Origin: Heliopora coerulea
Taxonomy: Eukaryota > Cnidaria > Anthozoa > Scleralcyonacea > Helioporidae
Length of the DNA: 64,000 bases
Direction of reading: 5' to 3'
Assembly (NCBI GenBank): GCA_030142905.1
Contig: JASJOG010000069.1
Location: 1,343,501 to 1,407,500, forward strand
Both the position numbers and the translations under genes were made by a program. Positions 28,301 to 35,350 of this stretch are shown here, piece after piece. Under the pieces are notes generated by a model. The model saw only the letters and a list, made by a program, of their open reading frames with translations, was not told where the DNA came from and made no database searches. How positions within the stretch are numbered: the first letter of the stretch is position 1; each line of letters starts with the position of its first letter.

Positions 28301-30069
28301 TAAGCTTGGGACAAAGTAATAATGCATATGACAAAACTACAAACACTGGCAATGTTCAACACTTTATTTCAATTTTCCCAAATTTGATCTATAGTGGCAA
28401 TCTGGGTGATGTGTCAAAGGCTTTCCTCATCTTAGTCTTGACTGACGACATCATGTTCCGGGCAACATTCCAATCAAGTTCGCGGAGACATTTCTTTGTC
28501 CGTAGTTTCAGCTGATGCTCTGTTTTGGTTTTCCAGTCACCATCATACACTTCTGACTTTAAAATTCCCCATAAGTTTTCAATTAGACGAAGTTGTGGCA
28601 CATTTGGAGGATTGTCACCTTTTGCAACAAAACGAATATTTTTTTCATTAAAAAGAGCAATTGTGTCCTTGGCATAATGTGAAGAGGCAAGATCCGGCCA
28701 AAAGACATAGTTGTTATCTGCATGATGCTGTTGCAAGAATGGTATTAAACGGCGCATAATTCACTCCTGCCAATAAACATTTCCGTTGATGTTGCCCCTG
28801 CTTGGAACAAAGAATGGATCACGGTGTCGCTCTTCACTGATTGCCAACCACACGAGAAGTTTTGGCTCAAACTTTTTCTTCTCGTAATATCTGATGCTTG
28901 GAGGAGTTTTCTCTTTATTTTGCGAATAGAATCTGCCATTGCCAGGTACGTGACAGTGGCCAAATGTAAAATATGCCTCATCATCCATGACAACTTTGAC
29001 ACTTGACGAAGGTTTCAGCACAGTTCTTATCAATTTTTTGCGGCACTTTTTCTGCCTTAATTCTTTCTCCTCAGAACATTCTGGTGCTTTTTCTCTCTAG
29101 TAATTTTTGCATCCTTTTTTCAGCACTTTGTGGATATAGGATTTGTGAACTCCGAATTTTAGAGCTAGTTTTGCTTGGGACACACCACGCTTGTCTGTTG
29201 CTGCCATCACCAACCTCTTCCTTTTCTGAGGTGTCAACTTTTCAGCTTTTCGTCCACTTCCAACCTTCCTTTCTGTTGTTTTCTTTTCTTGAAAAGTTTT
29301 AGTAATCTTATATAACGTGCTTCGGGCTATTCCTAGCTTGCTAAAGTGGTTTACAGTGTAAGCAACACCCCTATCACTATGAGCTTTGTAAAAGTGTACA
29401 ACAAGATCTCTTCTCTGTTTCAAGTTCAGCCCATCCATCACTAATACGATGTACTTTAGATATCAGTATTGCAATAACTAAGGTAACCAGGCCTTTGCAA
29501 CCAGGCCTCTTGACGGAGGTTTTGTTATTTTATTATGTAAAAATATTCACGTGAGTTTTGTCCACTTTTTTAGTCACCACCCGTTAATGCAGAAACTCGA
29601 TTAAATTTTCTTTTCGCCATTCATCAGTAAATATCATTTGTTAACAAACAATAGTTAGAAGCAAAAGAACGAACAGTATTAATTTGTACAAAAACGTGTA
29701 GTTATTGGAAATAGGAACCGGAAGTGAAACGAACAAGAACGAAGGTCTATGAAGAAGGTTAATATTGGTTTTAATTCCGTCGTCGTGACGTATTTTCAGT
29801 CAATTGTGAGCGAAGTTAACCCAGGACGTCGGGAATATCTTTACCGTTATCAACGAATGTTGAACCGTGTGTCTTCGGTTTTTCATCTGAATGTATGAAC
29901 TTAAAGTAATCCTTCAGTTTAGCGGTGTTGCTGTAAATGGTGGACCTTCATATGGTTTTCTTATTCTTGCTCTTCTTTTTCATTTTTCTTTCTTTTTTTT
30001 CTTGAATAGACGGAAGAGAGCCACCCGATAAACTGGAGACCCGAAATTGTAAAACGAAAACGTTACTAA
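551..30069 (+). CDS. PLRG1: Pleiotropic regulator 1 (PLRG1/Prp46), whole gene, 14 coding exons
   Basis: PLRG1 is a nuclear WD40 protein of the Prp19/NTC-CDC5L complex and takes part in catalytic activation of the spliceosome. Joining 551-562, 646-752, 1514-1635, 2864-2923, 7681-7777, 7969-8176, 8557-8649, 9857-10006, 12701-12802, 14345-14437, 15588-15706, 16839-16978, 26757-26950 and 30010-30069 gives one open frame of 1557 nt (518 aa plus stop). Human PLRG1 is 514 aa. All introns are GT-AG and all phases agree. The N-terminus reads [19 protein letters not shown], a family hallmark. Residues about 1-202 form the low-complexity N-terminal part ending in [12 protein letters not shown]. Residues about 203-497 form a seven-bladed WD40 propeller with GH...WD pairs, including the very conserved [17 protein letters not shown]. 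The C-terminus is EIVKRKRY. The first coding exon is only 12 nt, with a good start context (CAACATGG). Intron 12 (9.8 kb), intron 4 (4.8 kb) and intron 13 (3.1 kb) are swollen by transposons. Identification is very secure; exons 1-2 are the least certain boundaries. Confidence 0.95.
646..752 (+). CDS. PLRG1: PLRG1 coding exon 2
   Basis: Acceptor TTGTTTTTAAG, donor GTAAGT. Encodes [17 protein letters not shown] and onward to the DSQ region, the most conserved part of the PLRG1 N-terminus. Ends in phase 2. Confidence 0.88.
1514..1635 (+). CDS. PLRG1: PLRG1 coding exon 3
   Basis: Acceptor TTCTGATAG, donor GTATGA. Encodes a segment with [18 protein letters not shown], the counterpart of the human KLRNEYGPVLHMPTSKE region. 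Enters in phase 2 and leaves in phase 1. The acceptor could lie a few bases downstream, but this one keeps the phase. Confidence 0.82.
2040..2325. repeat. AT/CATA microsatellites in PLRG1 intron 3
   Basis: TA-rich CATA/TATA runs at 2040-2097 and an (AT)n run at about 2291-2319. Between them, 2107-2135 matches one arm of the hairpin repeat at 44306-44407 (CCGAGCAGGAGTGCTTTAT), so this is a fragment of that dispersed repeat. Intron stretches 753-1513 and 1636-2863 otherwise show no gene. Confidence 0.75.
2864..2923 (+). CDS. PLRG1: PLRG1 coding exon 4
   Basis: Acceptor TTGAAACAG, donor GTGAGT. Encodes [20 protein letters not shown], matching the human VAGTHPYPPGPG stretch. Phase 1 at both ends. 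Confidence 0.9.
3360..3391. repeat. Short perfect-type hairpin at the LINE 3' side
   Basis: ACTGGGACTTTAGGC is followed immediately by its reverse complement with a 1-2 base centre. It sits just beyond the 3' end of the minus-strand LINE. It may be that element's 3'-terminal hairpin or a small palindromic repeat of its own. Confidence 0.6.
3437..4090 (-). pseudogene. LINE C-terminal domain with zinc knuckle
   Basis: Same frame as the RT. It contains [34 protein letters not shown] text and the KRPxGRPKL-like [20 protein letters not shown] segment, ending in [19 protein letters not shown] with C-C-H-C spacing. A TGA separates GHVR from MEDGRIPK, replacing what is normally an Arg codon. Function of this domain in the family is thought to be nucleic-acid binding. 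Confidence 0.85.
4091..5183 (-). pseudogene. LINE reverse transcriptase domain, broken
   Basis: Copies element RNA into DNA. RT motifs visible in order are [17 protein letters not shown] (about 5130, in another frame), [18 protein letters not shown] (about 4940), [19 protein letters not shown] (about 4745), [20 protein letters not shown] (about 4560) and the catalytic FADDAALV (about 4375). FADD is intact, but frame changes around 5090 and 4990 and a TGA at about 4090 break the ORF. Confidence 0.9.
5219..6600 (-). pseudogene. LINE endonuclease (EEP/AP-endonuclease) domain, broken
   Basis: Cuts the target DNA strand to prime reverse transcription. Reading begins at [13 protein letters not shown] (about 6555), the usual first beta strand of this domain, and continues through LQETRLAG. 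An in-frame TAA follows just before MEYTIFWHG (6382). Later come [10 protein letters not shown] (catalytic D and N), [10 protein letters not shown] and DTDHSLV with the catalytic His. Coding similarity then runs into the EN-RT linker ([16 protein letters not shown], then [13 protein letters not shown]). The frame is lost near 5220-5260, before the RT. Confidence 0.88.
7681..7777 (+). CDS. PLRG1: PLRG1 coding exon 5
   Basis: Acceptor TTAATAAAAG, donor GTAAGT. Encodes [18 protein letters not shown] and following residues, part of the poorly conserved linker before the propeller. Phase 1 in, phase 2 out. Supported by splice sites and by phase with both neighbours rather than by strong similarity. 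Confidence 0.83.
7969..8176 (+). CDS. PLRG1: PLRG1 coding exon 6
   Basis: Acceptor TTTTTTCCAAACAG, donor GTTAGT. Ends with [19 protein letters not shown], nearly identical to the human KKAPTMPKPQWHPPWKLYR that leads into the first WD blade. Leaves in phase 0. Confidence 0.95.
8557..8649 (+). CDS. PLRG1: PLRG1 coding exon 7 (WD blade 1)
   Basis: Acceptor TTAAAAG, donor GTATTT. Encodes [16 protein letters not shown] and SADRTIK, the GH and D-R-T-I-K landmarks of WD repeat 1. Phase 0 at both ends. Confidence 0.96.
9139..9321. repeat. Foldback MITE in PLRG1 intron 7
   Basis: Inverted arms of about 60 bp. The left arm from 9139 contains TTCAAGTTAGAAACAAG; its complement CTTGTTTCTAACTTGAA sits near 9290. 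The arms may extend further outward with lower identity. No ORF. Confidence 0.75.
9857..10006 (+). CDS. PLRG1: PLRG1 coding exon 8 (WD blades 1-2)
   Basis: Acceptor is a long T run followed by AG; donor GTTAGT. Encodes [20 protein letters not shown] and [17 protein letters not shown], practically identical to human. Phase 0 at both ends. Confidence 0.97.
10186..10315. repeat. Palindromic MITE in PLRG1 intron 8
   Basis: Two imperfect inverted arms of about 65 bp meet at AAAAAGTTATTGAATAACTTTTT. Arms carry GACCTCACATTGGGTCAT and ATGACCCGATGTGGGGTC. No coding capacity. Confidence 0.85.
10356..10611. repeat. Inverted-repeat element in PLRG1 intron 8
   Basis: Arms of about 55 bp: CATTCTCGTCCTCAGTTCCC...GCATGAAAAGTTTTGG on the left, and the near-complement CAAAACTTTT-like CTTTTCATGCGGCTGCACTG...GAACGAGAATGG on the right. 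About 140 bp of non-coding DNA lies between. Confidence 0.75.
10632..11338. repeat. MITE with ~95-bp terminal inverted repeats in PLRG1 intron 8
   Basis: Left arm begins CAGAACAGTGAACTCG and includes TTTCCATACCTGGAATGCTA. The right arm (about 11240-11338) is its imperfect reverse complement, including CAGCATTCCAGGCATGGAAA. Internal DNA has no recognised gene. It directly abuts the preceding inverted-repeat element. Intron 8 from 11340 to 12700 shows nothing else I recognise. Confidence 0.75.
12701..12802 (+). CDS. PLRG1: PLRG1 coding exon 9 (WD blade 3)
   Basis: Acceptor AATTTTTAG, donor GTAAGC. Encodes [20 protein letters not shown] then [10 protein letters not shown]. Phase 0 at both ends. 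Confidence 0.97.
13020..13155. repeat. Small inverted-repeat element in PLRG1 intron 9
   Basis: Nested complementary pieces: AAACCAC/GTGGTTT at the ends and CCAAGGCGACTATTT against AAATAGTCGTAATACCTTGG inside. A short MITE-like foldback. Confidence 0.5.
13591..13676. repeat. 37-bp direct duplication (period 49) in PLRG1 intron 9
   Basis: CAAAGTATGAGCCT...CATGTCTTTCTGTAACGAG occurs at 13591-13627 and again at 13640-13676 with few differences. The remaining intron 9 sequence (to 14344) has no gene that I can see. Confidence 0.85.
14345..14437 (+). CDS. PLRG1: PLRG1 coding exon 10 (WD blades 3-4)
   Basis: Acceptor ATTTTAG, donor GTAAAG. Encodes [20 protein letters not shown] and QAAEPQ. Phase 0 at both ends. 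Confidence 0.97.
14594..14790. repeat. Near-palindromic MITE in PLRG1 intron 10
   Basis: Imperfect arms of about 95 bp. The ends are TTTAAGTTAA (14594) and TTAACTTAAA (to 14790). The inner part, CCCAAAGTTGCATTTTTCGC, is shared with the tail of the tRNA-SINE at 36983, so the element looks like two SINE tails in opposite orientation. Confidence 0.8.
14791..16838. other. PLRG1 introns 10-11: no further gene
   Basis: Apart from exon 11, I see only AT-rich intron sequence and an ACC/ATC-rich low-complexity tract at about 16640-16770. Confidence 0.5.
15588..15706 (+). CDS. PLRG1: PLRG1 coding exon 11 (WD blades 4-5)
   Basis: Acceptor CTATTTAG, donor GTAAGT. Encodes [20 protein letters not shown] and [15 protein letters not shown]. 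Leaves in phase 2. Confidence 0.97.
16839..16978 (+). CDS. PLRG1: PLRG1 coding exon 12 (WD blades 5-6)
   Basis: Acceptor TCTTTCAG, donor GTACGA. Encodes [19 protein letters not shown] and [20 protein letters not shown]. Phase 2 in, phase 1 out. Followed by the 9.8-kb intron 12. Confidence 0.97.
16979..19793. other. PLRG1 intron 12, 5' part without recognised genes
   Basis: Short ORFs here have no family signature. The only structured item is the MITE at 18720-18882. The sequence is ordinary AT-rich intron. Confidence 0.5.
18720..18882. repeat. GGGCCGTTCACACT-type MITE
   Basis: Terminal inverted repeats GGGCCGTTCACACT (left) and AGTGTGAACGGCCC (right) enclose a sequence packed with GATCGATC half-sites (AGATCGATCT, GATCGATCTCAG) that can self-pair. 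No ORF. Confidence 0.88.
19933..20247 (-). pseudogene. R2-type LINE: distal half of restriction-like endonuclease
   Basis: Picks up immediately beyond the insertion with [18 protein letters not shown], the PD...D catalytic signature of R2-type endonucleases, then EIIDFAIP and, after a [18 protein letters not shown]. It ends in a TGA at 19933-19935. Confidence 0.85.
20248..21080. mobile_element. TIR element (CAGGGACCGC ends) inserted into the LINE
   Basis: Ends CAGGGACCGCCGAAG and CTTCCGCGGTCCCTG-like (GTTCCGCGGTCCCTG) form terminal inverted repeats. The 5-bp sequence TGTAT flanks both sides (20243-20247 and 21081-21085), consistent with a target-site duplication. Sub-terminal runs of C and G (GCCCCCCCC, GGGGAGGGGGCTG) are typical of this MITE group. 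The interior carries a Penelope GIY-YIG fragment. Superfamily not settled: the TIR looks hAT-like, but hAT would give 8 bp. Confidence 0.85.
20319..20855 (-). pseudogene. Penelope-like GIY-YIG endonuclease fragment
   Basis: Reads [20 protein letters not shown] (20855 downwards), then [30 protein letters not shown] and [20 protein letters not shown]. This is the C-terminal GIY-YIG nuclease of Penelope-like elements, including the Cys pair, the R of YVGRT and the Glu of ES-M-YI. No RT part is present. After GVILMFNPS the text no longer resembles the family. It lies wholly inside the CAGGGACCGC element. Confidence 0.85.
21087..21905 (-). pseudogene. R2-type LINE: thumb, CCHC knuckle and start of restriction-like endonuclease
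   Basis: Continues the LINE protein after a frameshift near 21890. It shows [20 protein letters not shown], then [18 protein letters not shown] (C-x2-C-x7-H-x4-C) and HKGRHD, the conserved lead-in to the endonuclease. A TAG follows HKGRHD. The frame then runs on through [13 protein letters not shown] to the edge of the inserted element at 21080. Confidence 0.85.
21914..24127 (-). pseudogene. R2-type LINE ORF: N-terminal region and reverse transcriptase
   Basis: One frame with two nonsense codons near 22980-23010 (TGA where family members usually carry Trp, and TAA). The N-terminal 370 residues are charged and coiled-coil-like, without zinc fingers. RT landmarks are [74 protein letters not shown], the catalytic [11 protein letters not shown] (FIDD instead of FADD is usual in this group) and [12 protein letters not shown]. 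The ORF stops at 21914, where the frame shifts. Confidence 0.9.
24385..25345. repeat. LINE-associated non-coding DNA bounded by (TTA)n runs
   Basis: (TTA)n tracts at about 24389-24413, 24577-24625, 24680-24698 and 25297-25341 separate non-coding blocks with LINE-UTR-like sequence (repeated CAATTAAGGCAAGC at about 24980 and 25200). They are likely tails and UTRs of further LINE copies without coding parts. Nothing recognisable follows to 26756. Confidence 0.6.
26757..26950 (+). CDS. PLRG1: PLRG1 coding exon 13 (WD blade 7)
   Basis: Acceptor ACTTTAAG, donor GTATGT. Encodes [38 protein letters not shown] and [15 protein letters not shown]. Phase 1 in, phase 0 out. Confidence 0.97.
26951..28267. 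other. PLRG1 intron 13, 5' part
   Basis: AT-rich intron with short meaningless ORFs. No gene or element recognised. Confidence 0.5.
28268..29584 (-). mobile_element. Tc1/mariner-superfamily transposon (DD37E-like), nearly intact
   Basis: A 1317-bp element in PLRG1 intron 13, flanked by TA on both sides (28266-28267, 29585-29586). The inverted repeats ACGGGTGGTGACTAAAAAAG...GTGGACAAA are identical over about 28 bp, a sign of recent insertion. It encodes one transposase on the minus strand. Confidence 0.95.
28389..29441 (-). pseudogene. Tc1/mariner transposase with two in-frame stops
   Basis: A 351-codon frame from ATG 29441 to the stop at 28389, interrupted only by TAG (about 29098) and TGA (about 28760), with no frameshift. 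N-terminal helix-turn-helix: [20 protein letters not shown] and [15 protein letters not shown]; second [23 protein letters not shown]. Catalytic residues: first Asp in [11 protein letters not shown], second Asp in [11 protein letters not shown], third Glu in [13 protein letters not shown], with 37 residues between the last two, suggesting a DD37E group. Not functional as it stands because of the two nonsense codons. Confidence 0.9.
30010..30069 (+). CDS. PLRG1: PLRG1 coding exon 14 (C-terminus and stop)
   Basis: Acceptor TTTTTTCTTGAATAG. Encodes [19 protein letters not shown] and TAA, matching the human TEETHPVSWKPEIIKRKRF end. The basic tail is typical of the family. Confidence 0.96.
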   Translation, partial: TEESHPINWRPEIVKRKRY

Positions 30070-30895
30070 AACACAGTTCAGTATATTGTTCCATTTGCTC
30101 AGAAACTTTGTAAATATCTTTTGCTTTTGAAAGAAAAGTACAATCTGTTGCCGGTTGTCAGGCAAGGCGAAAGAATTGTTCTGGCCTTCTTGGTATTGAG
30201 CTTTTTATTTCTACGTTTTTCGACACACTTTTACATTTCTCTGCATTATTGAGAACGGTCAGAATCGTTGCCACTGGGAGAGTAAAGCCTGCATGGTTCA
30301 CACTTTCGACGGAAGCTTAAGAATAACGACATACGCCAGCGCAGTTAGCACTTCCCGGTCAACGGCCGAATTTTCTCACCAACTTCGAGGTGTTTGTCTG
30401 ACATCTGCATATTTCATCTCAAAACAGTCCGTACTTACAGAGAAAATCACGCGTAAAGATGTCGAAAATTTATGCCAATTAAGATTTACACATGCTGTCT
30501 CAGAGAGGTTTGGTTTTTTGGGGGGGGCTTTTTCTGAGGGGGTTGTTTGTTTTTTGGGAGGATTTTTGTTGAGGGTTTTTTGTGTGTTTGTTTTGCTCAT
30601 GGATTATTTATGAGCTTGAGGTGGCTCGATTAGCGTTCATACTGGGCAACTACAGAGGTTAGTATTAGATCAAATTATAAACCATTTTGTACTGTCTGGG
30701 GATTTATTCCCGCTGACTTGACTTTTTCGTCCAGTTAACCCTTTCATGCATCATTTTTCCATTTTTGTCTTTGTCCTCTTTTTTTATTTTGTACTTTAGT
30801 TTGTTCTGTCGTTGTAATTGGTTGTTGTACGACAACCGTATGCCGTATGCGCGAAAGGGTTGAACAGGTGATAAATGTTCGAGCATTGTTGCACA
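30070..30895. other. PLRG1 3' UTR and start of intergenic DNA
   Basis: Directly after the PLRG1 stop. No canonical AATAAA is seen close to it. A G/T-rich tract lies at 30510-30595. No gene found. Confidence 0.45.
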
Positions 30896-30987
30896 ATACC
30901 TTACTTGTATTTAAATTCGAATAGTACTAATTTTCACTCAATCTTAAATTTGCGCGATTTAAATTCGTGCACCCTGAACACCATATA

Positions 30988-32214
30988 CAGTCAACTCTCG
31001 CCTTACGGACACCCCGCTATTACGGACACCCCGTTATTACGGACAGATAGTAAATCTCCGGCCGAAACTACTATGAAATATATTGAAATAACTCTCGCTA
31101 TTACGGAATTGCTGACACTTCGTGCGGTCCCAAACTAACATTTGTATTGTTTTACTCTCGTTACAACGGACACCTGCTGTTTGTCAGCGGAAGTACTTTG
31201 AATATTCTGTTCGTCATTACTTCTGTCGACAAAAATGACAGACAAAATATAAACGTGTCTTTCAATACAACCAAGGTGTATGTTCCGATCTTCAAAGTTC
31301 TTCCGCTGTGTTTACATTACTTTCGAGGCTTTTTAGTTTCTTTTGCCATTTCAATGCTCTTGACAGACTTGCGCTTTTGTGTAGACTGTGCAGTGGCTAT
31401 TCCTTCGTGTGTGTCTCGCAAGGATAGCCCGGCTATATCACTGCCAATAATGAGTTTGTCAAGTTTTGTCAAATATCTATGTTCACCATAAAACTTGTAA
31501 AGAACGGGAATCTCTAAACCCAGGCTAGCTCATCTGTTTACCCTCTTTCCACAAATGACAGCTTCTCCTCTGTGATTTACTCTTTTCAAAAATGAAGAAA
31601 CAATTTTGAACAGCCCTAAAGGGATATGCCCCACAACTCGTCCGAATTTTCTGTTATGGCCACAGCATGTGGATCTTTGGCATTTTCCGGTTCACGTTGA
31701 AGCACGAGAGTCATGTCAATTTCAGGCTGAAATTCGTCTTTGTAAGCATGGTGGCCTCTCAACCAAGAATAATAAGACTTGTATTTTTCACACTTTTCTT
31801 GACTTGCCATGAATTTGTTAGTATTTGTCAGTATTTGTCTAAAACAGGATTACTAACTTCGCATAAGTCGACTGAGTTTTGTTACGTTATTGTAGCTTTA
31901 CAGTGAAGGAAAAGGCAACTGACACTGATTCATGTTACAGTTTGATTTTTGGTTTGGGTATATAATATTTTTTCCTCAATATAAATTTTTGATTTGTATT
32001 TTAATTTGTATTGTGTATTTATATATCACAGTAAATGTTAACTAGAAATTGAAAGAAACTGGACATTTTAAAATAAAAAAGCAGTAATACATAGTAAAGA
32101 CATTTTACAACCTGACTTTGGGTCATTTTTCTCCCACCCCGCTATTGCGGACTCTCGCTATTACGGCCACCAAATGACAGTCCCCAGGGTGTCCGCAATA
32201 ACGAGAGTTGACTG
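30988..32214. mobile_element. TA-flanked TIR element (CAGTCAACTCTCG ends) carrying a HIRAN-like gene
   Basis: Ends CAGTCAACTCTCG and CGAGAGTTGACTG, each next to TA (30986-30987; 32215-32216), as expected for pogo/Tigger-type insertions. Next to the left end lie tandem copies of TATTACGGACACCCCG; similar CTATTGCGGAC units lie near the right end. The interior carries no transposase but a broken HIRAN-like ORF (31317-31810, minus). It is inserted inside the outer element at 30896-32880. Confidence 0.85.
31317..31810 (-). pseudogene. HIRAN-like domain protein, broken, inside a TIR element
   Basis: Starts at ATG 31810 (MASQEKCEKYK). The segment GHHAYKDEFQPEID...VLQREPENAKDPHAVAI matches the HIRAN pattern (G-x-x-x-Y, R-E-x-x-N-x-x-D-x-x-A-V). 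A one-base frameshift near 31635 then leads into the expected IPLGLFKIVSSFLKR. A TGA at 31530-31532 follows, then EIPVLYKFYGEHRYLTKLDK and a basic tail (QKRKSVKS, KKPRK) that looks like a nuclear localisation signal before TAA. HIRAN domains bind DNA ends in HLTF/Rad5-type proteins; what this stand-alone version does is unknown. Confidence 0.7.
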
Positions 32215-32938
32215 TATTCGCTCAGTTTTAATTTGGCGCACCTTTCTAAGAGACCCAAGAATATACCGCGGATTCAGGTTGAGTGTGACGCGTTCCAACA
32301 ATTTATCAACGTAACTAGCAAAAGGAATGACCTGAATCCGCAGTAAAGTCCGTTCAAAAAATTCGGATACAAGTGTTGCCATGGTTAATTCACAATTTGT
32401 TATTTTTTGAAAGTATACAAAGCGTAACAGGTAACATGTCAGTGGAGGAAAACAAGCAAGTATGACAAATTAAAACAATCAAGTAACTGTATACATAAAA
32501 TAACATAACAAGAGTTGGAAACGGAATATGAAATAATTTCGAGTTTGATACTACTGTCCAACAGAAACGATATTTATTGCTATTGTCTAAATTTCAAAGG
32601 CCAGGGGTCAACTCTCCCTTTTGAATCTCTTGCAAGGCATAGCTGAGGTCAGATCCTCCAAAACGTCGTGTAATTATTTCCTTGTTGACATGTATTGTTC
32701 AAAGTTCAAAGGGGGTCCTCTAACTTTTTGGTTAGGTTATTAAAACTTTCATTTCGCTTTCTTATAAATATTCACGTGGTTACCTTTTCGCGCGGATTAT
32801 TTTTCGCTCAGTTTTAATTTCCGGCACCTTAGGTCTGCGGGAATTCTAACGCCACGCGAATATAAATACAAGTAAGGTATCTAATACTTTCCCTGTAGCT
32901 AGTGTCTGGCGTAAGCCACAGTAAAATACAGTTGAACC

Positions 32939-33013
32939 TCTTTTCTCGGACACCCCTCTTAAGTGAACACCTAGACAAGGTCCCAAAGGTGTCCACTTAA
33001 TAGGGTTCGACTT
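32939..33013. repeat. Short pogo-like MITE
   Basis: CAGTTGAACCTC...CGGACACC faces GGTGTCCACTTAATAGGGTTCGACT, next to TA on the left. About 75 bp, non-coding. Confidence 0.6.
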
Positions 33014-35289
33014 TAGTATGATTAACGCTACACCATTTTTCGCCAGACAATTTTACTCGACAAGGACCAAACTCCAGTATCTGCGAAAGGGTTGACTGCA
33101 GTGTTGTCTCGTAATATTAGAAAAACGGCTTAATTATTAAACATTTGTTTCACCTTGAGCAAAATATTCAACCGACGCCAAACTAATCGAACTAGTATTG
33201 TTGGATCACCAAATTTTATGTAAATGTAGTTTAGCTTTAAAGTAGGAAAAAATAAACCGAAAATTGTGATCTTTAGTTTCTTCAGTTGTCGGCTGGGTTG
33301 GTTTTTGAAGTACCAAGTCGGGGCCTTCAGATCAAGATGGTGAATTGGTGAATACGGACGCCATCATAGCTTTACTGCTGATTAGCTGCCTACAATTGCT
33401 GTAAGGCCGCATAAAAATTTCTTGATTCTCACCAACATTCGACAGAATATTTAGTCCTGCGTTGAGATATTTTCGTATTTTGTGATGAAATACTGATGTG
33501 CAGCCTGTATGAGCCTCTGAACATTATTATTTTGTACATTTCGTACTTGACGTTTGCCAGATACAGAATTTCTGCTAAATGGAATCGTTCATTTAAACAC
33601 GTTGGGGGAATTGGTGGAATTTAGCTAATGCAGGATCCTGGAGGGAACTGAACTCTTTAACGCACGCGCCAATTATTACAGGAAATGAAAATATGCCGTT
33701 CGTCGTAGCGCAATAGGTGCGAATCTTGAAAGATTCCCAAGCCCTGGTGGAAGTCAGTATGTAAAAGATTGTTCAAGGATTTCCCATCTGACTCTCTGGA
33801 GGCAGAATTCTCAATCTCTGACGCATGTCTTTACTCAGCCACTTTCCCTTTCGTAGCAGTCGCATCAAAGAAGTCGACCCTTAGACGTGCGGATTCAACG
33901 CAAAAATTTGCGATGTTGGTGGGGGAAAATATTGCGGGAAATGCATTGCTTGGGAAAAGGAGGGAGTATAAACAGACGTACCTGTCCAATTTCGCAACGT
34001 TGTTTGGTTTTTTTTATACGCAACATAAAATGCAAACTTTTCTCGTCTTCGACATTTTCGTAATGAGAATCGATTTCTTGCGTGGCCGAAATGGTTCACT
34101 CTTGTGGCGCACCCAGGGGAGGGACCAGGGACCCAACTTTTGAACTGTTAAAAGTAATTAAAAGTGCCATAGCTCTTTAAAATTAGGTCCATGAAAACGC
34201 TGACTGTATTTGCACACACTTATTTTCTTGTTTTTAACACATTCTTTAGTACTGTTGACATCACATTTAGATGATCTAAAAATGTACAAACAATGCATTG
34301 CCGATAAAGGTGACAAAACCAACTGTCCTGGCAATTTCACACTAGTTCATCGATACTGTACATGTACTATTGCTGCGAACTGAGGCATACACACTCCATG
34401 TCAGTGTTAAAATAAATAATTTAGACCCACAGGTTTTGATGAAAGTTTTAAAATACAGGAAATATTTGGTCAGTCATATAAGAAACTTCTCCAGAAGGGA
34501 TACTCATCCCATAGCCTGTTCGCAGCCCGCAATTTCGAAAGGCGGAAATTACGCGAGGAATATTGTATTGCATTATTTTAATAGTACATTGTCAAATTTC
34601 TCTTGCATGGAAACACAATTAGACGTGAACGTTGACATTTTTCTTTTTCGGATGTACTTTTCAGATTAATTACGATAAAAGCTAAAAGTGAAAACAAATT
34701 ACAATACATTCGTGGTGGTTTAACATAATTGTAGAGTGGGAGCCCGCCACGGAGTATGTCAAAACTCCGTATAAGAGATTCGAGTGTTAAGGCTAATCTG
34801 TTCTTTTGGGAGGCTAAAAAAGATGATGCAGGTCTTACGCTCAAAATGTCAGATTGCTCTATCGATTTTTGGCAGTGAACTAGATTTAAACTTTTCCTTC
34901 GTTCCGGAGAAAAATTTCATGAAAATGAAGACACGCCTGTATTATTGAAGGTACTTTCATTGAAATGATGGTTTATTTCGGGTCAATAAGGGCCACAAGG
35001 TGGACAACCGAGGGATTGAGCCACTAATGGTATTAACTAATTTGGCTGTTTTCCGAAGTGTTTGAGCGAAAATTAGCTTTGCTATGCGAGAAAAAATTTT
35101 TTCCACCTTTAACAAAATATACTTAAATGGGACGTCTAATGCATTTTCATTCTCTATCACGTTTATAAATTCTCAGGTACTTCGTTAGCTCTCCTCCCAT
35201 TCAGGGTTAAATATATTTGTATCTTATTTTCCTAAAAAGCACAGAGCAGTATAAGTAATATCTACAATAGCCCAAATTGTCATTTTCGT
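33014..35289. other. Intergenic DNA between the convergent genes
   Basis: No convincing gene. Short ORFs on both strands lack family signatures. TTTATT at 34972-34977 reads AATAAA on the minus strand, about 315 nt past the transporter stop, and could be its polyadenylation signal. Confidence 0.4.
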
Positions 35290-35350
35290 CTATTCGGCAT
35301 TCTGTTCGCTAAACAACCTCGCGACGGCATCTTTGGTTCCAAAAAATCCT
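35290..35350 (-). CDS. Transporter exon p (C-terminus and stop)
   Basis: Acceptor TTCTGTTTGCAG. Encodes GFFGTKDAVARLFSEQNAE and TAG, matching FVVGTYEALYELI of SLC36A1. Phase 2 in. Confidence 0.9.

Larger units (their letters stand above)
30896..32880. mobile_element. Outer TIR element interrupted by a pogo-like element
   Basis: ATACCTTACTTGTATTTA at 30896 is matched by its reverse complement TAAATACAAGTAAGGTAT ending at 32880. The related inner sequences ATTTGCGCG and TTTTCGCGCGGATT, and repeated CGCTCAGTTTTAATTT (32220 and 32807), support a single element of about 750 bp. It was split by the 1.2-kb insertion at 30988-32214. Superfamily unknown. Confidence 0.65.
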
